A DNA stretch of 64,000 nucleotides from a virus, in the IMG/VR virus record IMGVR_UViG_3300046008_000242, positions 121,363 through 185,362 of that record; one strand, written 5' to 3'. The notes beneath the pieces are model-generated. The model had not been told where the DNA came from. It saw only the letters and a program-made list of their open reading frames with translations, and made no database searches. The position numbers and the translations under genes are program-made. This document shows positions 9,139 through 17,297 of the stretch, in pieces. Position 1 is the first letter of the stretch. Each line of letters starts with the position of its first letter.

Positions 9139-9738
9139 ATGCATTCACCATTTCCTGTGGCATATCTAGCATACCATATTGTAAGAGAGTATCTACATAA
9201 ATGAAGATTCATTAACAGTCATCGATATCGGTGGTTCCACTGGCAAGTTATTAGATGCCATACAGAAACACACTGATATTAAGATACATAAATTTGTCAA
9301 TATAGATCCCACTGTATTTGAACAATCAGTCGAAAATGAATATGTTGAATTCATACATGATAATGCACAAGATTATCTAAAGACAGTTAGAAATAAGGTT
9401 CAGATTATCCTTTCTATTTTTACATTACAATTCTTGGATAAACATGAACGAGCATTGATACTTGAACAGATTAAGGATAGATTATCTGATGATGGAGTAT
9501 TGTTTATCGCTGAGAAGTTTTACGTCGAATCTGCCGAGTATCAAGAATTGTATTGAGGAACATGAAACGTAAGTATTTTTCTGATTCAGAGGTATTGGAT
9601 AAGGATAACAAATTGTTGAAACATCTTAAATTGAAAACTGAACAAGAGTTTATCCTTGAGATGGAATCATATGGTTTCAAGGTTGTGAAGTATTGGAATT
9701 GTTTACATTTCAATGAGTTTATCTGTACAAAACAATAG
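9139..9738 (+). pseudogene. CmoA-like SAM-dependent methyltransferase, frameshifted
   Basis: GGAAGG precedes an ATG at 9139 that encodes MHSPFPVAYLAYHIVREYLHK, then TGA at 9202. In the +1 frame the sequence continues as TVIDIGGSTGKLLDA (SAM-binding motif I) and later IILSIFTLQFLDKHERALIL and GVLFIAEKF, the arrangement of CmoA-type tRNA wobble-uridine carboxy-SAM synthases. A second shift near 9545 leads into a third frame ending at 9738 with EFILEMESYGFKVVKYWN. The first break equals one extra A in AAA; the second equals one missing base. The whole reads as one ~200-aa protein that is inactive as written. Confidence 0.7.
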
Positions 9739-9803
9739 AAATTGGTTTTAATTGTATCTGTATTAAATTATAATGTTGTTTTATTTGAATTGGAGTATAT
9801 ATT

Positions 9804-10178
9804 ATGGTATTAGATGGCGAAATTGATTCTTTGTTGAAAAAGGAACAATATACAGATGAAGAGATATTTGAATTTTGTAAAGATTATATTGGTAAAAGAG
9901 ACGTGTATGGTGATTTAAAATTGAATTACTTTGAGATCTCAGATGAAGAACTCTGGTCGAATATAGATACAGAATTTAAATATGCGGCTGTTGATTGTTA
10001 TGTTAAAAATGTTACATCTATCTGGTTGTTTGTAGAAGAACCCATTTTCAAAGATTTCTATGGAGATGGTATGATGTGGCAAGATAATGCTGGTTCAGAT
10101 ACGATTCATCCTACCATTAATTCGGTGCATGTTAATGGTAAATCATTTAGAGATACATTGAGAGTAAGACCATGTTAG
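9804..10178 (+). CDS. Hypothetical protein, tandem paralogue 1
   Basis: A 124-aa acidic protein sharing a pattern with the next gene: EIFEFCKDYIGK, then DEELWSNIDTEFKYAAVD and IWLFVEEP. The two are adjacent and overlap by 7 bases, which indicates a tandem duplication. The phrase FKYAAVDCYVKN...IWLFVEEP resembles the repeated AIDIDGEIYEFEEEP segment of the broken gene at 60883-61690. GGAG lies upstream of the ATG. Function unknown. Confidence 0.65.
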   Translation: MVLDGEIDSLLKKEQYTDEEIFEFCKDYIGKRDVYGDLKLNYFEISDEELWSNIDTEFKYAAVDCYVKNVTSIWLFVEEPIFKDFYGDGMMWQDNAGSDTIHPTINSVHVNGKSFRDTLRVRPC

Positions 10179-10534
10179 ATTTAGAACATACAAAGAAACA
10201 CCTTGAATCAATGTATGGAGATGATGAAATAATTGAATTCTGTAAATGGTATCTAGAATCACATTTTATCGGTAAGAATTACTTCGATATTACAGATGAA
10301 GAACTTTGGTTGAATGTAGATACAGAATTCAAATATGCATGCGTAGATCCATATGAAAAAGATAAACCGACTATCTGGTTGTTTGAAGAAGAACCAACAT
10401 ATGATTATCATGATGGAAGAAGTAATCCAGAATATTGGTTTAAATCAAATGTTGTTGGTATGGAACATCTAAAGATTACAGAATTTGTTATCGATGTTTC
10501 CGATTATAGAAAATCATTAAGAAAACGACCATAA
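10172..10534 (+). CDS. Hypothetical protein, tandem paralogue 2
   Basis: A 120-aa paralogue of the preceding gene with the same order of segments: EIIEFCKWYLES, DEELWLNVDTEFKYACVD, IWLFEEEP, and a C-terminal basic end RKSLRKRP matching FRDTLRVRP. Strong acidity suggests a possible protein-interaction role, for example a host-takeover factor, but this is inference. Confidence 0.65.
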   Translation: MLDLEHTKKHLESMYGDDEIIEFCKWYLESHFIGKNYFDITDEELWLNVDTEFKYACVDPYEKDKPTIWLFEEEPTYDYHDGRSNPEYWFKSNVVGMEHLKITEFVIDVSDYRKSLRKRP

Positions 10535-10552
10535 CCTTTTAGAGGAACACAA

Positions 10553-11161
10553 ATGATTCCTAATTTTTACTCAACATATTTTGATGATATTATTGATTAT
10601 CCAAAGAATATCATCCATAATCCGTTACCAATCGATACATTTTGGAATTACATATCATGTACATATTTGAATGGATTTATCAATCATGTAAAACCAATTA
10701 AATGGTATTCTGTCGATAGATACTCTAATCCAAACAAGATACTTTCCAATGGAGTATCAAAATACGATTACATCGACAAATTGATTGATGGATCTGTAGA
10801 TACACCATTTCATACAAATTTGCGTATGTTTGAAGATGATTGTATTATTCTAGCTGAATATGATTTTGAATATGATTATTGGGATTTCTTTGAAGAATTT
10901 TCTAATGACAATGAATCTTATGTTAATCATCTAAGAGGAATGACGCATCTTATCATGTTTTATTATGATAGTGATACAAAAGATTGTTCTATTGGTAAGT
11001 TTAGGACAGATGATTCTAAGGAACAAGTTATTGAAAATCTTGAGAAATATCTTAAATCAATCTCATCAGATCCTCTACGTATTGAACAAGGATACGATAA
11101 CGGATTGATGGGTTTCAGAGAGATACCAATTAAATTATTGAACGGTTGGATAGGTTACTAA
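10553..11161 (+). CDS. Hypothetical early protein (202 aa)
   Basis: Begins MIPNFYSTYFDDIIDYP after TAGAGGAACACAA, a good ribosome site. The protein is rich in Asp, Tyr and Asn, has no membrane segment and no motif I recognise. It lies in the rightward early block, one base before a small membrane-protein ORF. Confidence 0.6.
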   Translation: MIPNFYSTYFDDIIDYPKNIIHNPLPIDTFWNYISCTYLNGFINHVKPIKWYSVDRYSNPNKILSNGVSKYDYIDKLIDGSVDTPFHTNLRMFEDDCIILAEYDFEYDYWDFFEEFSNDNESYVNHLRGMTHLIMFYYDSDTKDCSIGKFRTDDSKEQVIENLEKYLKSISSDPLRIEQGYDNGLMGFREIPIKLLNGWIGY

Positions 11162-11162
11162 T

Positions 11163-11264
11163 ATGAAAGAAGATGATTTAGTTAAACATTTAATTCTGTT
11201 CACATTATATGCTGGAATTGCGTATAATGTAATTAGATATGTATCTAATTGGATAGGGTTATGA
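11163..11264 (+). CDS. Small single-pass membrane protein (33 aa)
   Basis: ATG at 11163 opens a short ORF, MKEDDLVKHLILFTLYAGIA..., with one hydrophobic stretch (LILFTLYAGIAYNVI) after a charged start. It begins one base after the previous stop and its TGA overlaps the next gene's ATG (ATGA at 11261-11264), so it fits the coupled-gene pattern of this block. Function unknown. Confidence 0.5.
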   Translation: MKEDDLVKHLILFTLYAGIAYNVIRYVSNWIGL

Positions 11265-12052
11265 TAGATGATTCTAATGAGAAGTTATATCAACAATTGA
11301 AACACTATCCACCGATAGAGGATAAACCATTACACGATTCTCTATCATCAGTGTTGGATTATCTAAATTCATTAAAAATGAAACAATCATACAGATATCT
11401 CGGATTGACAGATGGATTCTGTCTTGACATCTATCCTAATTCTAGATGGTATAGATTCTACTTTGATAGACACAATTACATTAAATATGTCCCAGATATC
11501 TTAAAAATACTTGATACATTTAGTGTCGGATACTCATTAGACGTTTCTAGTAGTTTTAACACTTATGCATTATTTGTAACCAATGGGAATTATAAAGACA
11601 TCGTTTCGTTTGATAGAGTATCAAATACAAAAGATCCATTATATGAAAAATCATTATTTGATTTGTTTAATATAAGATTCGAATCAAATCACGTATTGAC
11701 TTCATATAGTAGGACATCGAATGGATTTACATGTAATTTCTATACAAAGAAACAATGTATGGAGTTCGAAAAGAAATGCGTTGAATTGATACCAGAACAT
11801 ACATTGAATTGGAGAACGACAGTTTGTGATATTTTAGATAAGAAGATATATTGTTGTGATATTATCATGAAAGATGAAATCGAAGATAAACAATATGTTA
11901 CATTGAGTGAGATGTTTGGTTCTATTCCAAAGAAACTAAGAAAGAAAAAAGTTAAATCGACTGGTCTACTAAGTATGTTAGAATCTTATACTCCGTCAGA
12001 GGAACAACGTGAATTGTATATGAAGATGTTGGAGATGGTTAAGAATGAATAA
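11261..12052 (+). CDS. Hypothetical early protein (263 aa)
   Basis: The ATG at 11261, overlapping the upstream stop, is preferred over an in-frame TTG at 11249. The N-terminal two thirds alternate strands and helices (YRYLGLTDGFCLDIYPNSRW). The C-terminal part is helical and basic (PKKLRKKKVKSTGLLSML), with a final amphipathic segment. No domain recognised. It is the last gene before the nucleotidase. Confidence 0.6.
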   Translation: MIDDSNEKLYQQLKHYPPIEDKPLHDSLSSVLDYLNSLKMKQSYRYLGLTDGFCLDIYPNSRWYRFYFDRHNYIKYVPDILKILDTFSVGYSLDVSSSFNTYALFVTNGNYKDIVSFDRVSNTKDPLYEKSLFDLFNIRFESNHVLTSYSRTSNGFTCNFYTKKQCMEFEKKCVELIPEHTLNWRTTVCDILDKKIYCCDIIMKDEIEDKQYVTLSEMFGSIPKKLRKKKVKSTGLLSMLESYTPSEEQRELYMKMLEMVKNE

Positions 12053-12120
12053 TGTATCAATTAAATTCTTTTAAAATATCTTCATCTGTATTATAATGTT
12101 ATTTTATTGGAGGATATTAA

Positions 12121-12567
12121 ATGAAAGTGTATTTTGATTTGGACGGGGTTCTGGCTGATTTTGAATCTGGATATAATAAGATGTTTCCTGACGCAGACAT
12201 CTTCAACAAAGATGAATTGGACGAAAATAAAAAAGAATTCTTTAAAAATGGATTCTTCTTATCTTTACCAGTTATTGAAGAAGGAATAGAACTTCTTAAG
12301 AAATACGTTGATGAAGGATATGATGTTGAAATTCTCACTTCAGTTGGTGATAATGACACTGGAGAAAATGCATTACATAAACAACAATGGGTTGATAAAT
12401 ATATACCATACAAGATTAAAATGAATTGGGTTAAGAAGGCGAAAAATAAATCCATGTTCGCCAATAACAATTCTTTATTGATAGACGATAGAGAACAATC
12501 ATTAATCCCATTTAAATCTGCTGGCGGAAATATATTGAAATTCATTAGAACTATTAAACCGACTTAA
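12121..12567 (+). CDS. HAD-family 5'(3')-deoxyribonucleotidase-like protein
   Basis: The N-terminus VYFDLDGVLADFESGYN is HAD motif I (DxDxV) of the 5'(3')-deoxyribonucleotidase group. Motif II is EILTSVG near residue 78 and motif III/IV is NNSLLIDDREQ near residue 120. The length of 148 aa is compact but complete. Family members dephosphorylate nucleoside monophosphates, so the protein may shape the dNMP pool during infection. GGAGG precedes the ATG, a TATAAT lies about 30 bases upstream, and a hairpin terminator follows directly. Confidence 0.8.
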   Translation: MKVYFDLDGVLADFESGYNKMFPDADIFNKDELDENKKEFFKNGFFLSLPVIEEGIELLKKYVDEGYDVEILTSVGDNDTGENALHKQQWVDKYIPYKIKMNWVKKAKNKSMFANNNSLLIDDREQSLIPFKSAGGNILKFIRTIKPT

Positions 12568-12585
12568 CATGGTCGGTTTTCTTTT
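12554..12585 (+). terminator. Hairpin terminator after the nucleotidase gene
   Basis: AAACCGAC and GTCGGTTT form the stem around TTAACATG, followed by TTTTCTTTT. The stem overlaps the last codons of the nucleotidase gene. Confidence 0.75.
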
Positions 12586-12596
12586 GGATTCAGAAA

Positions 12597-12851
12597 ATGA
12601 TTTTACAGATTAAGATATGGAAAGATAGAATTTATATTTGTGATGTATTTCCATTCGACGTTTATCGTTCTATAATAGAATTCTCATCTAATGATAAACA
12701 TAGAGTTGAGATTATAGACGAATACTTGATGAAACGCAATTATGATTTACGTCGAATAGAGAAATATGAAAATGGTTATCTATTACATGTCGATAAACAA
12801 ATGATGGTAGATACCCAAATTGAAGAATTAACAAGGAACATAAGGTATTGA
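12597..12851 (+). CDS. Hypothetical early protein (84 aa)
   Basis: An ATG right after the terminator opens a charged alpha/beta protein (MILQIKIWKDRIYICDVFP). It ends one base before the next ATG region (TGATATG), so it is coupled to the SDPCY-motif gene. No family recognised. Confidence 0.55.
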   Translation: MILQIKIWKDRIYICDVFPFDVYRSIIEFSSNDKHRVEIIDEYLMKRNYDLRRIEKYENGYLLHVDKQMMVDTQIEELTRNIRY

Positions 12852-12852
12852 T

Positions 12853-13281
12853 ATGAGCAAAGATAAAATTGAAATTAAAAGTGGTAAAGTTGTTGCATCG
12901 GATCCATGTTATACGCTTGATGTACATTGTCTATTTGTAACAGAAATCGATAATGGGATATATCAAGTGTATGCTGAAAAATCAACAAGCGGATACGTTA
13001 ATGAATTGGTGATGATTAAAGTCCAAGACGATTTGGATATTGAAACATTAGAAAAACGTTTATTATTTGATGATATTGGAGTTGATTGCGGTTCATTTGG
13101 TTTCTTCGATTACGATAGATTCTTAGATACAGATTCGAGATGTGTAATATGCGATGATTCTCCATTAGAATCATTCGTTCCAACAGGTGTTGGCGACGGT
13201 ACGTTTGATTTATTTGGTTATTACAATAATGACGTATTAGTTGGATTACGAATTGCTGAACAAGGTGATTTAGATGAATAA
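12853..13281 (+). CDS. DUF4241-like protein with SDPCY and GDG motifs
   Basis: The order of conserved segments, KVVASDPCY at residues 13-21, VDCGSFGFFDYDRF near 77 and TGVGDGTFDLFGYYNND near 115, matches a small protein group known from bacteria and phages and usually annotated DUF4241. Its biochemical role is unknown. It overlaps the helicase gene by 8 bases, so the two are probably co-translated. The family name is from memory of the motif order. Confidence 0.5.
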   Translation: MSKDKIEIKSGKVVASDPCYTLDVHCLFVTEIDNGIYQVYAEKSTSGYVNELVMIKVQDDLDIETLEKRLLFDDIGVDCGSFGFFDYDRFLDTDSRCVICDDSPLESFVPTGVGDGTFDLFGYYNNDVLVGLRIAEQGDLDE

Positions 13282-14485
13282 TGATATATTGTTACATGCA
13301 TTAAGAGAAAACTTTGGATACACGCAATTCCGTCCAAAACAAAGAGAAATCATTGAACATGTTATCTCTGGTAAGAATGCATTAGCGTTACTCCCCACCG
13401 GTGCTGGCAAAAGTTTATGTTACCAGATACCCTCTATTGTCATGGATGGAGTTGGCATTGTTATTTCCCCTTTGATTTCATTGATGCAAGACCAAGTGGA
13501 TAATCTAAAGAAACGTGGAGTTAGAGCAGAGTTCCTTAATTCATCATTAAAATCAAACGACATAGAACGTATTGAATATGAATTGATGAACAATCAGATT
13601 GACCTATTGTATATCTCACCAGAACGTCTGAATAAACAAGGAACAATCAATTTTCTTAAGACATTAAAGATTTCGTTGTTCACTATCGATGAGGTTCATT
13701 CTATTTCACAGTTTGGTCATTCATTCAGAGAAGATTATATGAAATTACATATCATTCCTGAACAATTTCCTGGAGTTCCAATTTTAGGAATGACGGCAAC
13801 TGCAGATTCAGCCGTTAAATTAGATATCTTACGAACATTGAAGATGGAAAATGATAAAGTGTTCATTACCAGTTTCGATAGACCAAACATCTATTATGAA
13901 GTGAAAGTTAAATCTAAAGGATCTGAATTCAAACAGACATTGGATTTCATTAAACGTAATGATAGACAAAGTAATGGAATTGTATATTGTCTATCAAGAA
14001 AGACCACAGAGGAAATGAACCAATACCTCCAGGATAATGGGGTTAATTCAGTGGCATATCATGCTGGGTTTAAGAATGAAGAACGTAATGACATCCAACG
14101 TAAATTCATTGATTGTCATTATAAAGTAATTGTTGCTACTTTGGCATCTTTCGGGGTCGGAATAGATCATCCATATGTTGATTTTGTTGTTAATGTTGGC
14201 TTACCTAAAACCATTGAAGAATATTATCAGAGTAGTGGTCGTGGTGGTAGATCCTCTCAAAAAGCTAAATCTTTATTGTTATGGTCAAAATCTGACGCTA
14301 CAATGTTACAACGATGGATAAACGAATCGACAGCACATCCTGACCAGAAACGTATTGAGTCTAATAAACTGGATGCCATGATAAATTTTGCTGAACAATA
14401 TTCTTGTCGAAGAGTTGCGTTGTTGAAGTATTTCGACGAACATCCTAATTACAAGAAATGTAACAATTGCGATAATTGTAAATAA
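13274..14485 (+). CDS. recQ: RecQ-type DNA helicase, short form
   Basis: A superfamily 2 helicase with motif 0 FGYTQFRPKQREII, Walker A LLPTGAGKS (41-47), motif II IDEVHSISQFGHSFR (139-142, DEVH instead of RecQ DEAH), motif III GMTATAD, and motif VI YYQSSGRGGR. After the helicase lobes come the RecQ zinc cysteines, the last three as CNNCDNC at the extreme C-terminus. The winged-helix and HRDC domains of bacterial RecQ are absent. RecQ enzymes unwind forked and recombining DNA 3'-5'. This is an unusual addition to a T4-like repertoire and was probably acquired from a bacterium. A terminator follows. Confidence 0.9.
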   Translation: MNNDILLHALRENFGYTQFRPKQREIIEHVISGKNALALLPTGAGKSLCYQIPSIVMDGVGIVISPLISLMQDQVDNLKKRGVRAEFLNSSLKSNDIERIEYELMNNQIDLLYISPERLNKQGTINFLKTLKISLFTIDEVHSISQFGHSFREDYMKLHIIPEQFPGVPILGMTATADSAVKLDILRTLKMENDKVFITSFDRPNIYYEVKVKSKGSEFKQTLDFIKRNDRQSNGIVYCLSRKTTEEMNQYLQDNGVNSVAYHAGFKNEERNDIQRKFIDCHYKVIVATLASFGVGIDHPYVDFVVNVGLPKTIEEYYQSSGRGGRSSQKAKSLLLWSKSDATMLQRWINESTAHPDQKRIESNKLDAMINFAEQYSCRRVALLKYFDEHPNYKKCNNCDNCK

Positions 14486-14488
14486 AAC

Positions 14489-14521
14489 AAAGCCGACTAT
14501 CTTAATAGGATAGTCGGCTTT
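14489..14521 (+). terminator. Hairpin terminator after recQ
   Basis: AAAGCCGACTATC and GATAGTCGGCTTT form a 13-bp stem with loop TTAATAG, followed by a short T-rich tail. The same stem-loop and flank (GATTGGATGAAATTTAT) recur at 15528-15561. Confidence 0.85.
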
Positions 14522-14594
14522 CGATTGGATGAAATTTATCTTTTATTCTGTGTAAATAATAGTATAATAAATTATAGGGAATAAAGGATATGTT

Positions 14595-14975
14595 GTGTTG
14601 AATGAAATGTCAACGTATAAGGCATCTAAGTTTGGGATAACATCTAATGACGTTAAAATATATTTCTCGATTAAAAATGCAAGTCATGGATGTAGGGTGA
14701 AAGCGTTTGTCGGTTCATTTAATTCTTCGGACGATTTCCAAATTTCTATACCAGATTGTAAAATAATAAGAGACACTAAATCTATACCAAATAATATAAA
14801 ACAAGAAATTATAGAATTCTGTATTAAAAATTCTTTTGAATTAGAACAATATTGGAAATATGGTAAAGATTATTCTTCAGAAGATTTTAATGATATGTTA
14901 ATTAGAATGAAATTGGACAAATCTGAAATTATAAAATCAAAAACAATTAAACTATCCTCGGTGTTAAAATTATGA
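14595..14975 (+). CDS. Hypothetical protein (126 aa), paired with the next gene
   Basis: A GTG at 14595 with AAAGGA 7 bases upstream is the best-placed start; an ATG at 14607 is possible. The segments VKIYFSIKN, FQISIPDCKIIRD, NNIKQEIIEFCIKNSFELEQYW parallel the next gene (SFRISVKD, LKISIVNSKIVYDG, DTKKEIVKFVSSLKNQFIHFW), implying an old tandem duplication. The order resembles DUF4160-like proteins, which is uncertain. Confidence 0.55.
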   Translation: MLNEMSTYKASKFGITSNDVKIYFSIKNASHGCRVKAFVGSFNSSDDFQISIPDCKIIRDTKSIPNNIKQEIIEFCIKNSFELEQYWKYGKDYSSEDFNDMLIRMKLDKSEIIKSKTIKLSSVLKL

Positions 14976-15463
14976 TGTTACATAACAATATACATTATTG
15001 TGCGAATTTATCAGATATAAAAAAGTTGGTATATTATTGGCAACCGTTAAATTCATTTAGAATATCCGTTAAAGATACATATTTATCAATGGATAATGGA
15101 TGTTTTGATATGCATTCTAAATGGTATGGAATACATCCTCATATTACATTCTTTCCGTCTGATAAACAAATTCATGATAAATGTTTAAAAATTTCCATAG
15201 TGAATTCAAAAATTGTTTATGATGGATTGCCGGAATTATCTATGGATACAAAAAAAGAAATTGTTAAATTTGTCTCATCATTAAAAAATCAATTTATACA
15301 TTTTTGGAATAATGGAGATTGTGATGAATTTTTAGATTACGATTATCTGGAATTATATCGCAATAGGATTATACATTCTTCATCAAAAATGTTGGAATGT
15401 AATATAGAATATAATTTACAACCATTAAAATCTCTATTGTTGAATCATTTGTTCGATGGATGA
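14972..15463 (+). CDS. Hypothetical protein (163 aa), paired with the previous gene
   Basis: Starts within the stop of the upstream paralogue (ATGATG at 14972). HPHITFFPSD, then SKIVYDGLPELSMDTKKEIVKFV and FIHFWNNGD resemble the DUF4160-like order of strand, helix and Trp motif. No enzymatic motif. It is the last clear gene before the non-coding cassette array. Confidence 0.55.
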   Translation: MMLHNNIHYCANLSDIKKLVYYWQPLNSFRISVKDTYLSMDNGCFDMHSKWYGIHPHITFFPSDKQIHDKCLKISIVNSKIVYDGLPELSMDTKKEIVKFVSSLKNQFIHFWNNGDCDEFLDYDYLELYRNRIIHSSSKMLECNIEYNLQPLKSLLLNHLFDG

Positions 15464-15527
15464 TTATTTTAATCTTGGTGAGATTATTGACGGATACATT
15501 AGAAATATACAATTATTAAGAAATAAA

Positions 15528-15561
15528 CAAGCCGACTATCTTAATAGGATAGTCGGCTTTT
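15528..15561 (+). terminator. Hairpin terminator, duplicate of 14489-14521
   Basis: GCCGACTATC/GATAGTCGGC with loop TTAATAG and a TTTT tail is identical in stem and loop to the recQ terminator, and the following 20 bases also match almost exactly. This shows copying of a terminator module within 1 kb. Confidence 0.85.
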
Positions 15562-15805
15562 GATTGGATGAAATTTATAGATATTTTATCCCAGAATATA
15601 CATAATTGTTTTGTTTATTTGTCCAATAATCCATCTTAGTGGAACGTTCCATATACAATCCAATCAACTCTACATCATGTAAAATAAACGTTGCATATAA
15701 TCCAAATATGAGCGATTGACAATATCGATGTAATATCTTAATCATCGAAAGAGTCTTGTGATAATTTTAGACATCGAGTCTGTATTATACAGTTAAAGAT
15801 ACTCC

Positions 15806-15834
15806 TTGACTTTTCGACAAAACATCGTTATAGT
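15806..15834 (+). promoter_or_regulatory. Sigma70-like early promoter, array 1 module 1
   Basis: TTGACT at 15806-15811, a 17-nt spacer, TATAGT at 15829-15834, then AGACTATGTCGA. It drives rightward toward the 42-codon ORF at 15963. Confidence 0.75.
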
Positions 15835-15962
15835 AGACTATGTCGACACTTTGAGTTAGGTTCATTAATTGGTTTTAATATTACTACAACATAACTTAGA
15901 CTCTTATTTTAATCATATATTATCATAAATAATTGTATTATAACAATTAGAGGTAATACTCA

Positions 15963-16091
15963 ATGGAATTTAAGAATCAATACCATGGATTATTCGATAA
16001 CAGAATAGTGTTAGGAACTATCGGAGAAGGATATCTCTACGATTCATCAGATGTAACAGATTATCGATATACCATCACTTGGTTAAGATGA
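15963..16091 (+). CDS. Small ORF inside array 1 (42 aa)
   Basis: AGAGGT lies 9 bases before an ATG at 15963. The ORF encodes MEFKNQYHGLFDNRIVLGTI... and ends at TGA 16089-16091, followed within 10 bases by a hairpin terminator. It sits 130 bases downstream of the module 1 promoter, so promoter, ribosome site, ORF and terminator are in a working order. No homology recognised. It may be a surviving cassette gene or a fragment. Confidence 0.45.
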   Translation: MEFKNQYHGLFDNRIVLGTIGEGYLYDSSDVTDYRYTITWLR

Positions 16092-16097
16092 CATTTC

Positions 16098-16132
16098 AAT
16101 CCTGTAATATGGAAACGTATTATGGGATTTTT
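16098..16132 (+). terminator. Terminator, array 1 module 1
   Basis: AATCCTGTAATA and TATTATGGGATT pair with two G-U pairs around TGGAAACG, followed by TTTTAAT. Confidence 0.6.
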
Positions 16133-16373
16133 AATGCGTAAAGGTTTCTTATAACATCCATTATTTGCTCGTTAATGGACTCTAGTGGAATCTTTAATAT
16201 ACGGAGCAATCAACTCTATGTCATACAATTTAAACGAGCAGTAGCGGACAAATATGGTTGTTCCTTGTATATCCAATGTATCGAAAGAGTCTTAAGATAT
16301 TTTACTCGATGTGTAATGTATCGAAATGGTCATCTTAATCATCGAGTGTGAATTATACAACGTCTTAAAACTC

Positions 16374-16402
16374 TTGCCTTTTCGATAAAACATCGCTATG
16401 AT
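16374..16402 (+). promoter_or_regulatory. Sigma70-like early promoter, array 1 module 2
   Basis: TTGCCT at 16374-16379, a 17-nt spacer, TATGAT at 16397-16402, followed by the conserved AGACTATGTCGATCC. Confidence 0.75.
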
Positions 16403-16536
16403 AGACTATGTCGATCCTTTGAGTTATATCCGTTGTCTGCATTTAATTGTTTTTAATATTACTAAGACGTTTATTATTCATTAACTAATCATATTAAGAC
16501 GCTTATTATACATGAAAATTCCATATAAAATCTTTC

Positions 16537-16593
16537 GACTCCATTTAGATCCCGTTGAGAACCAAAAGTTCCTTCGGGATTTTTATTGGAGTC
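16537..16593 (+). terminator. Terminator, array 1 module 2
   Basis: ATCCCG...CGGGAT stem with TTTTTATT tail, nested inside an outer GACTCC...GGAGTC pairing. A near-identical copy lies inverted at 54962-55018. Confidence 0.8.
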
Positions 16594-16847
16594 AATTTAC
16601 AGTATTCTGACATAGAACATTCCTTAATTCATCCATATAATGGACGTTAATCCACCTTAATGAAACATTCGGTGGATTACTCAATCAACTCTATGTCATA
16701 CATTTTTAACGAGCAGTAGTGAGCAATTATAGATGTCTACTGTAAATATAACATATCGAACTAACCTTCATGTATTATTTCGATATGTTAATCATCGAAA
16801 GAGTAACCTTAGACATCGAGTGTGTAATATACAACGTCTTAAAGTCC

Positions 16848-16876
16848 TTTCGAAATCCTAAAAAGAGTAGTATGAT
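16848..16876 (+). promoter_or_regulatory. Promoter with TTTCGA box, array 1 module 3
   Basis: TTTCGA at 16848-16853, a 17-nt spacer, TATGAT at 16871-16876, then AGACTATGTCGATCC. The -35 position lacks a TTGACA-like hexamer and carries the TTTCGA box instead. Confidence 0.65.
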
Positions 16877-16990
16877 AGACTATGTCGATCCTTTGAGTTA
16901 TGTTCTTTAGGTGGCATTAATATTACTATATTATATTCTAGTGTAACTTAGACATTCATTTACAACAATATTCCCATATAAAATCCTTCG

Positions 16991-17028
16991 ATCCAGAAAG
17001 AGTCGAGAAACTCAATCTGGATTTTTAT
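16991..17028 (+). terminator. Terminator, array 1 module 3
   Basis: ATCCAGA...TCTGGAT stem with inner GAGTC/GAAACTC pairing and a TTTTTATTG tail. A close copy lies inverted at 54493-54532. Confidence 0.8.
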
Positions 17029-17268
17029 TGTGTATAATTTAACAATATCCAACCAAGAACATTCCTTAATTCATCTGTCATTTGGACGTTAATGGACTCT
17101 AGTGAAACGTTCTGTATATCATCCAATCAACTCTACATCATGTAAAATAAACGTTCCATATTCAACAATTATAGATGTCTACTGTTAATTCAACATATCG
17201 AAACCGTCTTAGAGATATCTTAATCATCGAACCCATATCTTATTGTATATTACAGGAAAAGAAAACTC

Positions 17269-17297
17269 TTGACTTTCTCGAGAAACTCCACTATGAT
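17269..17297 (+). promoter_or_regulatory. Sigma70-like early promoter, array 1 module 4
   Basis: TTGACT at 17269-17274, a 17-nt spacer, TATGAT at 17292-17297, then AGACTATGTCGATCC. It is about 95 bases upstream of the gene at 17394 and is the obvious promoter for the four-gene operon to its right. Confidence 0.8.
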
